The notes beneath the pieces were generated by a model. The model saw nothing but the letters and a program-made list of their open reading frames with translations, was not told the origin of the DNA and ran no database searches. A program made the translations under genes and the position numbers. This document shows positions 22,325-33,292 of a stretch of DNA of 64,000 bases, piece by piece. The stretch is from Okapia johnstoni (Eukaryota > Chordata > Mammalia > Artiodactyla > Giraffidae), in contig CM044315.1 of the NCBI GenBank assembly GCA_024291935.2, positions 79,714,385 to 79,778,384 of the forward strand. The letters run 5' to 3'. Each line of letters opens with the position of its first letter. Positions within the stretch are counted from its first letter, which is position 1.

Positions 22325-22955
22325 TAGCTAATTTAAAAAACTGAATTACAGTTCACACATAGTATTATATTAGTTTCAGATGTACAATAGTGATTTAATA
22401 TTTTAATACATTATGATCACTACAAAAAGTAGTCTAGTTAACCATCTGTCGATATACAAAGTTGTTACAATATTATTGACTATATTTCCCATGTTGTACA
22501 TTACATTCCCATGATGCTTATTTTATAGATGGAAGTTTGTACCTCTTAATCCTCTTTACCCTATTTCATTTATTTCCCTATCTTGCTCCTCCTGGCAACC
22601 ACCAGTTTGTTCTCTTCATTTATCAGTCTGTTTTGTTTTTTAGATTTCACGTATAAGTGGAAACCACACAATATTTGTTTTTCTCTAACTTCTTTCACTT
22701 AGCATAATACTCTCCTGGTTTATCCATGTTGCCACAAATGGCAAGATTTCATTCTTTTTTTAAATGCTGGAGTAATATTCCATTGCATATATGTATCACA
22801 TCTTCTTTATCCATTTGCCTATCAGTGAATACTTAGGTTGCTTCTAAATCTTGGCTATTGTAAATAATGCTGCAATGAACATAGGAGTACATATATCTTT
22901 TTGAATTAATGTTCTCATTTTCTTTGGATAAATACCCCAAAGCGAAACTGCTGGA
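22325..22955 (-). mobile_element. L1 LINE 3' region
   Basis: The antisense L1 3' end shows, in order, GTTTCAGATGTACAATAG, CCTCCTGGCAACCACCAG, TTTCACTTAGCATAATAC, TATCCATGTTGCCACAAATG, AATATTCCATTGCATATATG and TAATGCTGCAATGAACATAG. About 630 bases, decayed. Confidence 0.92.
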
Positions 22956-23629
22956 TCTTATCAAAGCCTTTTCTTTAAACAGCCACACCATTAGCCATTC
23001 TCTTCAAGCCAGATGCCATGAGATAGAATGAAGAAAGAGTGTGTGAGAGGAGATAGAGGGGCTTTTCTAATATACTTGAGCTGTGCTACGCAGAAGAGCT
23101 TCAAGATATTTTACTAATTGAGTTGGTCCTTCATCCAACAACAATCACTGAATACCTAGTTAATAGAGAATAAAAAGGAGTGAAACATGTCTTGCCATTA
23201 TACTCTTGCTACTTCCCTATGGGAAGGTTCTCTTGCAGGGGGAAGGTTACTGCTCAGGACAAGAGAAGGGAGCCGCCTATAGGAAGGGCTGTGCACATCT
23301 GCTCAGGACAGCTCTGAGGGCTGGAGGAAGGAAGAGACGGCAAACCGCTCTCCTCTCTGCTTCTAGGAGCTGCGCCTGCAGAGTCTGGGCAGAGCTGTCC
23401 ACATTCTGGTCCTCAAAGTTCGTTTCAATAGCCTAGTTTCAGTCTTCTCGCTTCTTAGGGATCTCTGGGCCCTGAGGTCTCAGCAGCACCCTGTGTCCCA
23501 CCTCATCACTAGAGTGATGGATTACTTTCTGTCTCTTTAGCCCTCTTTTCTGCTGGCTGCCTGGGTGCATTTTGGAGCTGCAGCCATACACTTGGCCCAG
23601 GTTTTTAACTTCAGCCTGGAAAGATTAAC

Positions 23630-23770
23630 AACTAAAATAATATCTTACATTTAGTAAGCACTTACTGTGTGCCAGGCCTTGTGTCCAAAGCTCCATGGAT
23701 GCTTTGATTGCAACCTTGTGTCAATCCCATAACAGAGGTCCTGTTAGAGGCAGAGCATGCAGCTGGCACA
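23630..23770 (-). repeat. MIR fragment
   Basis: TTAGTAAGCACTTACTGTGT and GCCAGGCCTTGTG are typical of the MIR end in reverse. The remainder is weak. Confidence 0.5.
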
Positions 23771-23984
23771 TAGAAATGGCTCTGTTGGCCAGGATCCTGC
23801 CCAGACCACCTGAGCCGGCTACTCTGGCCTCACAACACGGAGCACCCCCAGGTGAGCCCAGTGGTGGATGGAGTACACCAGGCTGTAGGCAGGTCTCCCC
23901 TGGCCCATTCCCTTCCCTGACTTGGTCTCTGGGGGGCCAGCTCTCTTTCCCTCTGCTTCCCTTGCACTTTTCCTGGCCTCAGCT

Positions 23985-24260
23985 CATGCTGTTCCTTCTG
24001 CCTATAATCCTTCTGTTCCCTTTTCTGCCTGGTAAAATCCTTATTTTCAAGCCTTGCTTTAATGTCATCCTGACCTCCCTGGCCTCCCCTGTCAGAATTA
24101 ATTGCTCCCTCCTTTGTGTTGCTCAACAGCACTTATCACTGCGAACTGTAGTTACTTGTTTCACCGCTCAGCCTGGGGGAAGAGATGGCAGAGGCCCTGT
24201 CTGGTCCACCTCCTCTTCTTGGGGGCTCAAGGGCCGCCCAGTAAGTGTTTGCTGAAGCCT
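23985..24260 (+). repeat. L2-like LINE fragment
   Basis: CATGCTGTTCCTTCTGCCTA, AATGTCATCCTGACCTCCCT and AACAGCACTTATCACTGCG resemble the L2 3' third. It ends near GTAAGTGTTTGCTGAAG. Confidence 0.6.
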
Positions 24261-24514
24261 ATTGGGATTGGGGCCAGCGATGTGAAGCTTGATGTCCCTG
24301 TGGACGTCCCTGGGCCGGGCCTGGCTTCTCCCTGCCTCCCTGCTGTCAGTCTATCCTCTTTCTCCCGGATGGCCAAAGCTGGATTTCAGGGACTGTGACA
24401 GGATTTCCCCTCCGCTGGGCTATGTCTATCTTCCTCCCCTTCCACATGAGTCTCCTTCTTCAGGGGCCAGCCTCCTTGCCTCCCTCCTGCATCCCCTCTA
24501 GCCACCCAGCTCTC

Positions 24515-24680
24515 CCCATTTAGCAGCATCTGCGGATTTCATTAACTTGCTACTTAACCCCTCTCGCTCAGATCAGCTCTGAAGATGATAAATCAGGCCC
24601 CTGGCTCATCCCTGCAGCGGCCACCCTCTCTGCACCACCTCTAACGAGGCTCTGGCTGCCCCTATTCATCACTAGCTGCC
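24515..24680 (-). repeat. Possible CR1/L3 LINE fragment
   Basis: AGCATCTGCGGATTTCATTA, GAAGATGATAAATCAGG and CCTGGCTCATCCCTGC resemble the region near the end of the CR1/L3 reverse transcriptase in antisense. Tentative. Confidence 0.35.
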
Positions 24681-25553
24681 CTCTCTTTCTCCTGCAGTGT
24701 CACTCCCTGTAGTCTCCCTGCCCCATGCAGACCATGTCAGTGTTGTTACAGCCCAGTCACTTTGGATTGAATTCTGGGACTGGATTTCAGGACAGACCCT
24801 GGACCACCTCAGTCCCCTGGGGGAGCTGTGAGTCTTGGCTTCTATGGGCAATGGGTTTAGCCCAAAGGCAGCACCCAAGAGCTACAGGGGAGGGTGGACT
24901 ATGGCCCAGGAAAGGATGGGGTAGGGTAAGGATACACAGACTCCCTTCCTCACCATAGGACCCTGTTCATTTGCCTATAAGAGGGGGCATGGGTGGTGTT
25001 AGAGTGGGCTTGCATGCTCCCTCCCTTACTTTCTTTCTCAAGCCCCATCCTTCCCTCCCTGCCCAGATTCTCCCAAGAGCCTGCCTCTAAATCTCCTCTG
25101 TGACCCTGCTTTTCTTGCAGGCACCCACCCTACCCCCAGCTCCTTGGGGACATTGTGTACTAGTGACCTGGGTGGTGGGAGGTGCAGAGCACCATCCAGA
25201 TTCTCCCCACTGTAGTTCACCCTGCAAGGTCACATCTTCTCTGGGACTTCTCACCCTCGTCTTTCTAGTTCATCTTTCTTTTTCAAAGGTCCTCTGCTTA
25301 CAATCAACCTGTGATGCCACCTGTCACTGAGGCTGCCATTCTGCTCACTGGGTGAGTCACCTGGGCCTCTGTGGAGTGCTGGAGCTGGCCAGCAGTGTGC
25401 TTTTTCCAGAATTTAGCAGAAGGGCCCCTCTCTCATAGCTCCCTTGGCTCCTTCCCTAAGCCCCACCCAAATACTCTCTCTCATTTTCCTTCCTCCATGT
25501 GAGAACCTTGCGCTCTCTCCTTTCAACCCCAGGTCTCTCCTCCTGACTTCTTT
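24681..25553. other. Intergenic, no gene
   Basis: GC-rich, CpG-poor sequence without an identifiable exon or repeat. Confidence 0.45.
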
Positions 25554-25881
25554 AAAAAAATATTTATTTATTTATTTATTTTTGGCTCTGCTGGGTCTTC
25601 ACTGCTGCTCAGGGTTTTTCTCTAGTTGCACTGAGCGGGGGCCACTCTTAGTTGCCATGTGCAGGCTTCTCACTGCCCTGGCTTCTCTTACAGCAGAGCA
25701 CGGGCTCTAGGGCATTGCACTGGAGAGTTCCGATTCCCAGGCTCTAGAACACAAGCTCTATAGTTGTAGTGCACAGGCTTAGCTGCTCTGCAACATGTGG
25801 GATCTTCCAAGCCCAGGGATCAAACACGTGTCCTTTGCATTGGCAGACAGATTTTTTTATCACCAAGTCACAGGGAAGCCC
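25554..25881 (-). mobile_element. CHR-type tRNA SINE
   Basis: T-rich end with TATTTATTTATTTATTT, then TTGGCTCTGCTGGGTCTTCA, and at the far end the decayed tRNA head TTATCACCAAGTCACAGGG. A near-repeat of GACTTCTTT occurs at both borders and may be a TSD. Confidence 0.9.
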
Positions 25882-25965
25882 TCCTCCAGACTTCTTTTTC
25901 CTTCTGTCCCATGCCTCCTCGCTTGTTCCCTTCTGCTATTTACAGACATAGGGTTCCAAAGTTCA

Positions 25966-26540
25966 GATCAGTTCAGTTCAGTCGCTCAATCGTGTCTGAC
26001 TCTTTGTGACCCCATGAACCGCAGCACACCAGGCCTGCATGTCCATCACCAACTCCCGGAGCCTACCCAAACTCATGTCCATCGAGTTGGTGATGCCATC
26101 CAACCATCTCATCCTCTGTCATACCCTCTCCTCCTGCCCTCAATCTTTCCCAGCATTAGGGTCTTTTCAAATGAGTCAGCTTTTCGCAACAGGTGGCCAA
26201 AGTATTGGAGTTTCAGCTTCAACATCAGTCCTTCCAATGAACACCCAGGACTGATCTCCTTTACGATGGACTGGTTGGATCTCCTTGCAGTCCAAGGAAC
26301 TCTCAAGAGTCTTATCCAACACCACAGTTCAAAAGCATCAATTCTTCGGCGCTCAGCTTTCTTTATAGTCCAACTCTCACATCCATCCATGACTATTGGA
26401 AAAACCATAGCCTTGACTAGACGGACCTTTGTTAGCAAAATAATGTCTCTGCTTTTTAATATGCTGTCTAGGTTGGTCATAACTTTCCTTCCAAGGAGTA
26501 AGCGTCTTAATTTCATGGCTACAATCACCATCTGCAAAGG
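25966..26540 (-). mobile_element. BovB LINE, 5'-truncated copy
   Basis: Antisense BovB 3' end from CAGTTCAGTTCAGTCGCTCA up to ATGGCTACAATCACCATCTG. In reverse, segments such as SRDIILLTKVRLVKAMVFP and [10 protein letters not shown] are readable. Frame disruptions are present. Confidence 0.95.
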
Positions 26541-29072
26541 GACCACCCCAAATATAACAGGTGCCTAGAATTTTTGTGTTCTAATCAGGGTTCTGCTTTG
26601 CCCTGTGCCCTTAGAGATCCCCCACTCTGAGCCCCCTTCAATCACCTCATCTGCCCTCATTCTGGTTCTCCTTTTATCCCCACCCTCACCCCCATTCTCA
26701 CCTTCATTCCAGCCTTCACAGGAGACAATGTTGGAGAAGGTGGAGCATCCTGCCTGGCTCACAATAGGCTCTTGAAAAACATCAATTAAGCCCAAATGGA
26801 GTCTCCCCATCCCAGTTCCTTACCTGCCCCTTCCCAGGTCCTCCAATGATCCCCTGTTCTATGCTGTGTTGTTAGCCTTCTTATGGGGTGGGGGTGGGGG
26901 CAGGGTCAAAGCCACTGGATATTCACTCAGTGCCTACTACCCCCGCCCTCCCAACCACCACCAACGTGCGCAAGGTGCTATTTTTACAATGTCTTCATTA
27001 CCTCCTAATTGGCCAAATCTCTTTTCTTTATTTTTCTTGTTAAAGACAGATTTAAAGAACAAGTTCAGTAGCTCAGCCATTTTCAGGCCATCATTAATTT
27101 CCCGCCTTCTTATTTATTAATGGGGCCACTTCCATGCTGGTATTTCTCGTTCCCTGGATATCTCTGTAAAAGCCTGCCTGGCTCATGTAGCCCCTGGGAC
27201 CAGTGCTAACTCACTCTGACTTTGTGCTGCCCTCAGCGGCTCTGGCATTCCCTCCACAGCCCCCCTGTTCTCTAATCCCTCTCTGGTCAAGGCCCCTCAC
27301 CCACTGCCAGCAGGGAGGACAGCAGGGACTACGACTTCATTCTTCCTGAGCATGAAGAGAACTGAGACCCCTAGTTCCTTCCTCCACCCTCTCCCCTCCA
27401 CTAGGCTCCAGGTCCTACTCTAAGCTGGACACAGGCTGTCCCAGCGACTCCTCAGGACCTTTAAGGACACTCCTGCATTGCAATTGCGGATTCTTTACCA
27501 ACTGAGCTATCAGGGAAGCCCAAGAACAAGACAGGGGGCAGCAATGGCTTGCCCAGAGTCGCTTGGCTTTGAAGGGACTACAGCCAGGATGGGAACCCAG
27601 TTTTACCATGTGACTCCACAGCTTGAGCCTTTCCACTCTACCAGCCTGCCTCAGGGGAGCCTGTGTGAGAAGGTCAGGTTCAGGATAAGTCTTGACACAG
27701 AGGGAGAAACCAAGGCCAGTGAGAAGGCAGCAGCACAGTGGGATGCAGAAGTCAGTGGCCTGAGGATCAGCAGGGCTGTGGTCAGCAAACTATGCTGAGT
27801 GACTGGTGTCCTCCTTCTGAACCTTGCTTGACCTCTTAGTGCTCCACACTCTCATCCTCCATGTCGGTTGGCTAAAGGACTCGTGTTCTCTTGGTGATGT
27901 TATGTGGGAACCATTATCTGGGGACTCTTTCCACCCTTCTGAAGGGTGGGTCTGTGCACATGGCTCCCTTTGAGACCTTCTGGTGTGTTCTGGGTTGATG
28001 CCTTTTGATTCTGGTTCTCCCGGAGCCTCCATCTTTCCCTCCAGGTGAGGGGGTTGGCCCTGCTGCTGCCCACAAATCCCTGCCCTTGAATGGGATTGGG
28101 TAAGAGTCAGTAAGCTGTGGCTTTGTGGGCCAACAGCTACCACTCTAGAGCCCAGGCCTGAGTCACCATATGCTGACTCTACCATGGCTCTGAAACCTTC
28201 TCTGAGTGACAGAGGTTTGTGGAATGGTCCTGTTAGGATCCTCTTCAATATTCCCATAATCAGGAACACTGTTTGTTATCTTGGCTCTGAGCTCAGACTC
28301 CAGGTCAGGCCTGATTGAGCCCCAGTGGCTAAGGTTGTTGCTGCCTGCACATGCAGATGAGTGATCCCAAGCCAGGAAGCAGGCCTAACAGACAGTCTCG
28401 AGGACCCTGGGGCTGCCACCAAATGCCAAGTCATGCTCTTCTCTTTGGATATGAAAGCTCTGGGCAGGCCCTTAGGAAGTTCCAGATAAGTGGGGAAAGA
28501 GGAGAGAGAACCCAGGGCAGAATCACCTTGCCTGACCTGAGCCTCAGCGGGCTTCCAGCTGCTGTAGCTGGGAGCAGCAGCAGTGCCGAGAGGAGTCCCC
28601 TGGGGCCAAGCCCTGGGAGCCGTGTTTTTACACTAAAAGACCTTGTTTCTTGTCTCATCCTGGTCATAACCCTGCTTAATAGAGACATTAAGATGAATGA
28701 TTGAAGCTGCCTCTCTCCCTGCAGCCAGATGGAGGGGCAGCCTGGGTGACCCTGGACAGAGGGGACATGGTGGGGATGCGTGGAGGTAGGAGGGAATCTG
28801 CAAAGCCTCCCCCTCCAACGTGGAGCCTCAGCGTTGGGAGGCTGAAGCCCCCTGCCCTGCTAAGTGCTCCCAAAAGGCTGCTCATCCAGCAGGGCATCTC
28901 TGCACTGCCAGCTTCGGGAGGTGTTCTGCCCCCTCCTTCACCCCAGCATCAGGGAGAGGGTGGTGCAGGCAGAAAAAGCCATCCTGGGTGGCACGGGGAT
29001 AACAAGGACTTTCACTTATATGAGCTTTCAAAAAGGCTCTGGTAAGCTCCTGTACACACAGGATCTAGTTGC
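26541..29072. other. Intergenic; short SINE scrap and candidate conserved stretch
   Basis: The stretch 26985-27125 is repeat-free and AT-rich and looks unlike its surroundings. A fragment of a Bov-type tRNA head lies at 27463-27521 in reverse (GGATTCTTTACCAACTGAGC). The rest is GC-rich and CpG-poor without an exon I can support. Confidence 0.45.
27463..27521 (-). mobile_element. Bov-tA tRNA-head fragment
   Basis: Only the tRNA-like portion remains, CTGCATTGCAATTGCGGATT through CTATCAGGGAAGCCC, in reverse. Confidence 0.8.
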
Positions 29073-29269
29073 TGTTTTTTAATTAATTAATTTGGCTACA
29101 TTGGGGCTTAGTTGAGGCACACTGTATCTTCACTGAGGCACATGGCCTCTCCAGTTGCCTTCCACAGGCTTAGCTGTATGTGGGATCTTAGTTCCCTGAC
29201 CAGGGACTGAACCCACGTCCCCTGCATTGCAAGGTGGATTCTTAACTGCTGGACCACCAGGGGAGTCCC
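29073..29269 (-). mobile_element. CHR-type tRNA SINE
   Basis: T-rich end, TTGGCTACATTGGGGCTTAG, then GGGATCTTAGTTCCCTGACC and the tRNA head CTGCTGGACCACCAGGGGAG, in reverse. Confidence 0.92.
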
Positions 29270-29324
29270 AGGTTTTTGTATTTTTAAAAACAATAGCTAG
29301 CAGTTATAGGGAGCTCTCTGCTTC

Positions 29325-29555
29325 TTTCAGGGGCTGTGCTTTATGGGCACTGCCACATCTGACTCTCACAACAGCCTCGTGACACAGGAAGAATTATTAT
29401 CCCCAATTTACAGATGAGAAGACTGAAGCTTAGGGAGGTTAAGCCACTTGCCCAAGGTTACCCAGCTAATAAGTAGTGGAGCTGGGTGATGAACCCAGGC
29501 AGTCTGACTGCAGAGCCTGCGCTTGTAACTACTGTCATCACATGCTGCCTCCAAT
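29325..29555 (-). repeat. MIR SINE
   Basis: A well-preserved reverse MIR: CCAATTTACAGATGAGAAG, AGGTTAAGCCACTTGCCCAA and GATGAACCCAGGCAGTCTG. Confidence 0.85.
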
Positions 29556-30036
29556 TTTACAAATTGACATAGTCTGGAATTGGGAGGAGGGTTGGGGAAG
29601 ACTAGGGTTTGTGTATCAGACAGGGAATTGATTTAGAGGTCAGAGACAACTGTTAGGGATAAACAGGCTCATCTCTGGATGGGGCTGCCAGGGAGGTGGG
29701 GCCCCGGGGAGCACTCCTGAGACAGGCCTCATTTACCAGGTTTATGACAGGTCTGGCCGAGGGCAGCTCACAGAAAACTGCCCCTTCTTAGATGACATGG
29801 AACACTTTTGGGCAGGAAAATGTCTTGCTTTTTGTCTTCCCGAGCCCTCCACCCTCTGCATTGGATACTTTGCTGGGCATGGAGCACATATGCAATTAAC
29901 AGCTTCTAAAAGATAGATGCTAAATAAAAGTGAAGAGCCACAGCAGCCTTGAACCATTTTCAGTGAAAAGAATGCTCTGTGAGTGGATGCATTGGGGAAG
30001 GTGGGAAGTTGGACCAGAGAGATCGCACTAAGACCG

Positions 30037-30192
30037 GGCTACTTCTTGTGTGGTCTGAGGACCAGCTTCACCAGGGATCTCATGAGAAATGCAGAATTTG
30101 AGGCCCTTCCCAGGATCACAGAATCACAATTTGCATTTAACAAGATCCCCAGGTGATTGCAACGCAAGCACATTAAAGTTGGAGCAGTACCA
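30037..30192 (+). mobile_element. MER5A DNA transposon
   Basis: TGTGTGGTCTGAGGACCAGC, GAGAAATGCAGAATTTGAGG, AACAAGATCCCCAGGTGATT and GCACATTAAAGTTGGAGC match MER5A, a non-autonomous hAT-Charlie element, over nearly its full length. Confidence 0.85.
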
Positions 30193-30209
30193 CAACACCA
30201 AACTGACTT

Positions 30210-31060
30210 AGTCACTGCCCTGCTTTAAAGGCTCTCTACTGCCTTCAAGATCAAGTCCAAACACTTCAAGAAGGCTTGCTTATAAGACTACACATGAGAA
30301 CTTTCCTGGTGGTCCAGTGGTTAAGAACCTGCCTGCCAATGCTGAGGACATGGGTTTGATCCCTGGTCCAGGAACTAAGATTCCACATACCACGGAGCAA
30401 CTAAGCCCATGGGCCAGAACTACTGAGAAACAACAAGAGAAGCTACCGCAATGAGAAGCCCACATACTGCAACAAAGAGTATTGCTTCCCCCACCCCGCC
30501 CCACTCTCCGCAACTAGAGAAAGTCTATAAGCAGCAACAAAGACCCAGTGCAGGCTAAAATAAATTTAAAAAAAGAGAGAGAGCGACTACGCATGAATTT
30601 AACTCTTGTCTACTTCAAACTCCTCTTGTACCACTTGATTTTCCACACTTTCTGCACCTGCAGTCCTTTCTTCCCATCCACATGTGGGCCATTTCTTTGC
30701 TTTGAGTCTTTGCTCATGTTATTCCCCTTGCCTGGGTTGTCCTCTTCATTTTTTTCCTCCCCGCCTCCTGGGCCTGGGAAATTCCTGTTCAACCTTTCAG
30801 ACTTGACTTAAATGTCACCTGCTCAGAGAAACCTTTCCAGCTGTGACTGGTCCCTCATCTTCAGACCACAATGGCAACTGGTGTCTGTGATCACAGTTAA
30901 TCACTCTGAGTGACGCCTGGTTCCTTACCCAAGTGTCTCCTTCAGTAGAGTGTAAGCTCTATGAGGGCAGGAACAGTGTCTGTGGCTCATGTTCCTGTCC
31001 TGTGTTTTCAAGGAGCCTAGCACAAACTAGGTATTCAAAGAATGTTTGTTGCACCTTGAA
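30210..31060 (+). repeat. L2 LINE 3' region split by a CHR SINE
   Basis: L2 blocks include CCTGCTTTAAAGGCTCTCTA, AATGTCACCTGCTCAGAGAA, AGAGTGTAAGCTCTATGAGG and the terminus GGTATTCAAAGAATGTTTG. The CHR at 30298-30584 interrupts it. Confidence 0.8.
30298..30584 (+). mobile_element. CHR-type tRNA SINE inside L2
   Basis: It starts GAACTTTCCTGGTGGTCCAG, has a readable B box (GGGTTTGATCCCTGGTCC) and ends in an A- and GA-rich tail. The 12-base duplication GACTACACATGA (30286-30297) recurs with one change at 30585-30596. Confidence 0.94.
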
Positions 31061-32879
31061 AAAGTATACACTCAAACTCTTAGTTCAGCTGAGGTTGCTG
31101 GAGGAGGCTCCCTGAAAGCCTTGCATACCCTCCTAAAAGCCCTACAGCAGTGTTCTAAGGTCCTGAGGGCTGTGGTTGGGGATTGCCTAGAGATCAAGAA
31201 TGCTGAGCAAGCCCCTGGCCTGTGGATTACTGCTACTGTGCAGGGTAGGACAGGTAGACAGGGTTTGGGGACTTGGGGAGGGGAAGGAATAGCCACATGG
31301 GGATCAGGAAATACTTCCTGGAGCAGGGCACACTTCTCTGGGAGTTCAGTCATAGAGATGGGAATGGAGAAGGTGTCCCCAGTTGAGAGAACACCACCAG
31401 TAAAGTTTCAGAGGCAGAAAAGTGCAAAGCTCCTCCATAAGTAATAATCAGCTCCTTTGGCCTAGAAGAGAAGAGGAGTTAAGAACTACTAGGAATTAAG
31501 GCTGGAAGCATAGGTTAAAGCCTGAGTGTAGAGGATTTGGTGCCAAGTTAAGACCAGAAAGAAGGAGCTATGAAACCACAAGGGGTGCAGTGTAAGGACA
31601 AGGCTTCAATAGTTTGGGAAGGTAAGGGAAGGTGGCAGGTAGGAAAAAGAATTTATTCACTAAATCTTAGGAGGAAATGTAGTGGAATGGGGCTCTTGAT
31701 GGGTTTGGAGCTGATACTTGGCTACATCCAGTGTTGGGGAGTTAGGCAACAACCCTGAATCCAAATATCTATTTGAATCCATTGTTTTACATTAGGCTGA
31801 AAATCCTCTTAGAGTAAAACAAATCTGAACCAAACCCATAACTGGATCAGCTATACATCCGCACAAACAGATAACCCAACAGACACTCTATTGCTGGAAA
31901 AGCCAGAAGAACTCCAAAGAGAAAACTGATACGGGAGGAGGATTCTGGCAGGTGAGTGTTTCCACAGCAGGACTAAGGGTTGAAGAAGGGTGGTGACTCT
32001 TGTTCAGTATGATGGCTTTCATTAAACTCGCCCTGTTTTCCTTCCTCTGGTGGTAGTAGGTGTGCACAATGGGAAGAAAAAGGACTGGTTAAATAAGTGG
32101 GAAGAACTGTCTCTGAAACACTTAGGAGCTCAAACCACAGTGCTATGGGATGTTATGTCCCCCTAGCTGCATGAAATATGGAGGGAGTCAACTTCTTACT
32201 TCATGAGAGAGTGCCATGCTCTCACACTGTTGTGGTGCCATGAGAATTGAATGCATCAAGCAGAAGCATTCAAGGCAGCATCCATGGTGCTGTTAGTGAC
32301 AGATGCCAGTGGAGCACAGTAGCTTGGATTGCTCCAATGGCACAACTGTGGCTTTTTTAAAAGAACATTGGTGTGGATAAGTGTTTCCACAGAAGTGGGT
32401 GAGGGCCTATAATAAGCAAGACTGGTGAAATGTAAACTTATTGACACTACTACAAGCTAGTATAGATAGATGGTAGGGAGCATATGCATTGTTACAAGGC
32501 AGGCCAGGGAATAGAGCCACCAGGAGACAGCAGTTTGTGAGTACTTTTGGGAAAAATAGAGGGAGCCTGGTCTAGAGGAGAGGAGAAATTGGCACCCCTT
32601 TGAAGGGGCCAGGGTGAATGCTGGCATCTGAACAGTGATGGAAGGGCTCCAGCAGGCAACAAGAGAGAGATGAACGTGAAGGTAAGATGTGGACAAGCAA
32701 AAAATGGGAGTACTGGTGGCTGATGACCAACTGCAAGGGAAAACTGATGAAGGAAATTTCACTCACTGAGCAACCTACCTCATGATGTTTGGGCACTGTT
32801 GAAGGTGCTTTCGTTGCCTTATGTTTATGTAGGTATTCCCTCCATTTTATAGTAAACAATCTTTACTTATATATCAAAT
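31061..32879. other. Intergenic, no gene
   Basis: Unique-looking sequence. Open frames of up to 132 codons at 31046-31444 overlap the L2 end and resemble no protein I know. Confidence 0.5.
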
Positions 32880-32991
32880 AGACACACTTGGAATATAAAG
32901 ATGATTAAATCACAGTCTTCGTCCTTGAGGATCTCAGCATACTGTAGGCAAGAGATACAAAGACAAATCATTTGATTACATAGTGGTCTTT
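32880..32991 (-). repeat. L2-like fragment
   Basis: GAATATAAAGATGATTAAAT and CTTGAGGATCTCAGCATAC resemble the L2 end in reverse. Weak. Confidence 0.4.
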
Positions 32992-33002
32992 AGACAAGAG
33001 TA

Positions 33003-33281
33003 GCTGCTGCTGCTGCTGCTAAGTCACTTCAGTTGTGTTCGACTCTGTGCGACCCCACAGATGGCAGCCCACCAGACTACCCTGTCCCTGGGATTCTCCA
33101 GGCAAGAACACTGGAGTGGGTTGCCATTTCCTTCTCCAATGCATGAGAGTGAAAAGTGAAAGTGAAGTCGAGCAGTCGTGTCCGACTCTTCACGACCCCA
33201 TGGACTGTAGCCTACTAGGCTCCTCCGTCCGTGGGATTTTCCAGGCAAGAGTACTGGAGTGGGGAGCCATTTCCTTCTCCA
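33003..33281 (-). mobile_element. Bov-A2 SINE with perfect TSD
   Basis: A reverse Bov-A2 dimer that begins with a CTG repeat and ends in CATTTCCTTCTCCA. The perfect 11-base duplication AGACAAGAGTA flanks it at 32992-33002 and 33282-33292. Confidence 0.96.
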
Positions 33282-33292
33282 AGACAAGAGTA

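Noticed and set aside
23695..24255. Open frame of 186 codons on the + strand
   Set aside because: It runs through an L2-like fragment and shows no protein resemblance.
25795..26568. Open frame of 257 codons on the + strand
   Set aside because: It is the antisense of a BovB and a CHR SINE, not a gene.
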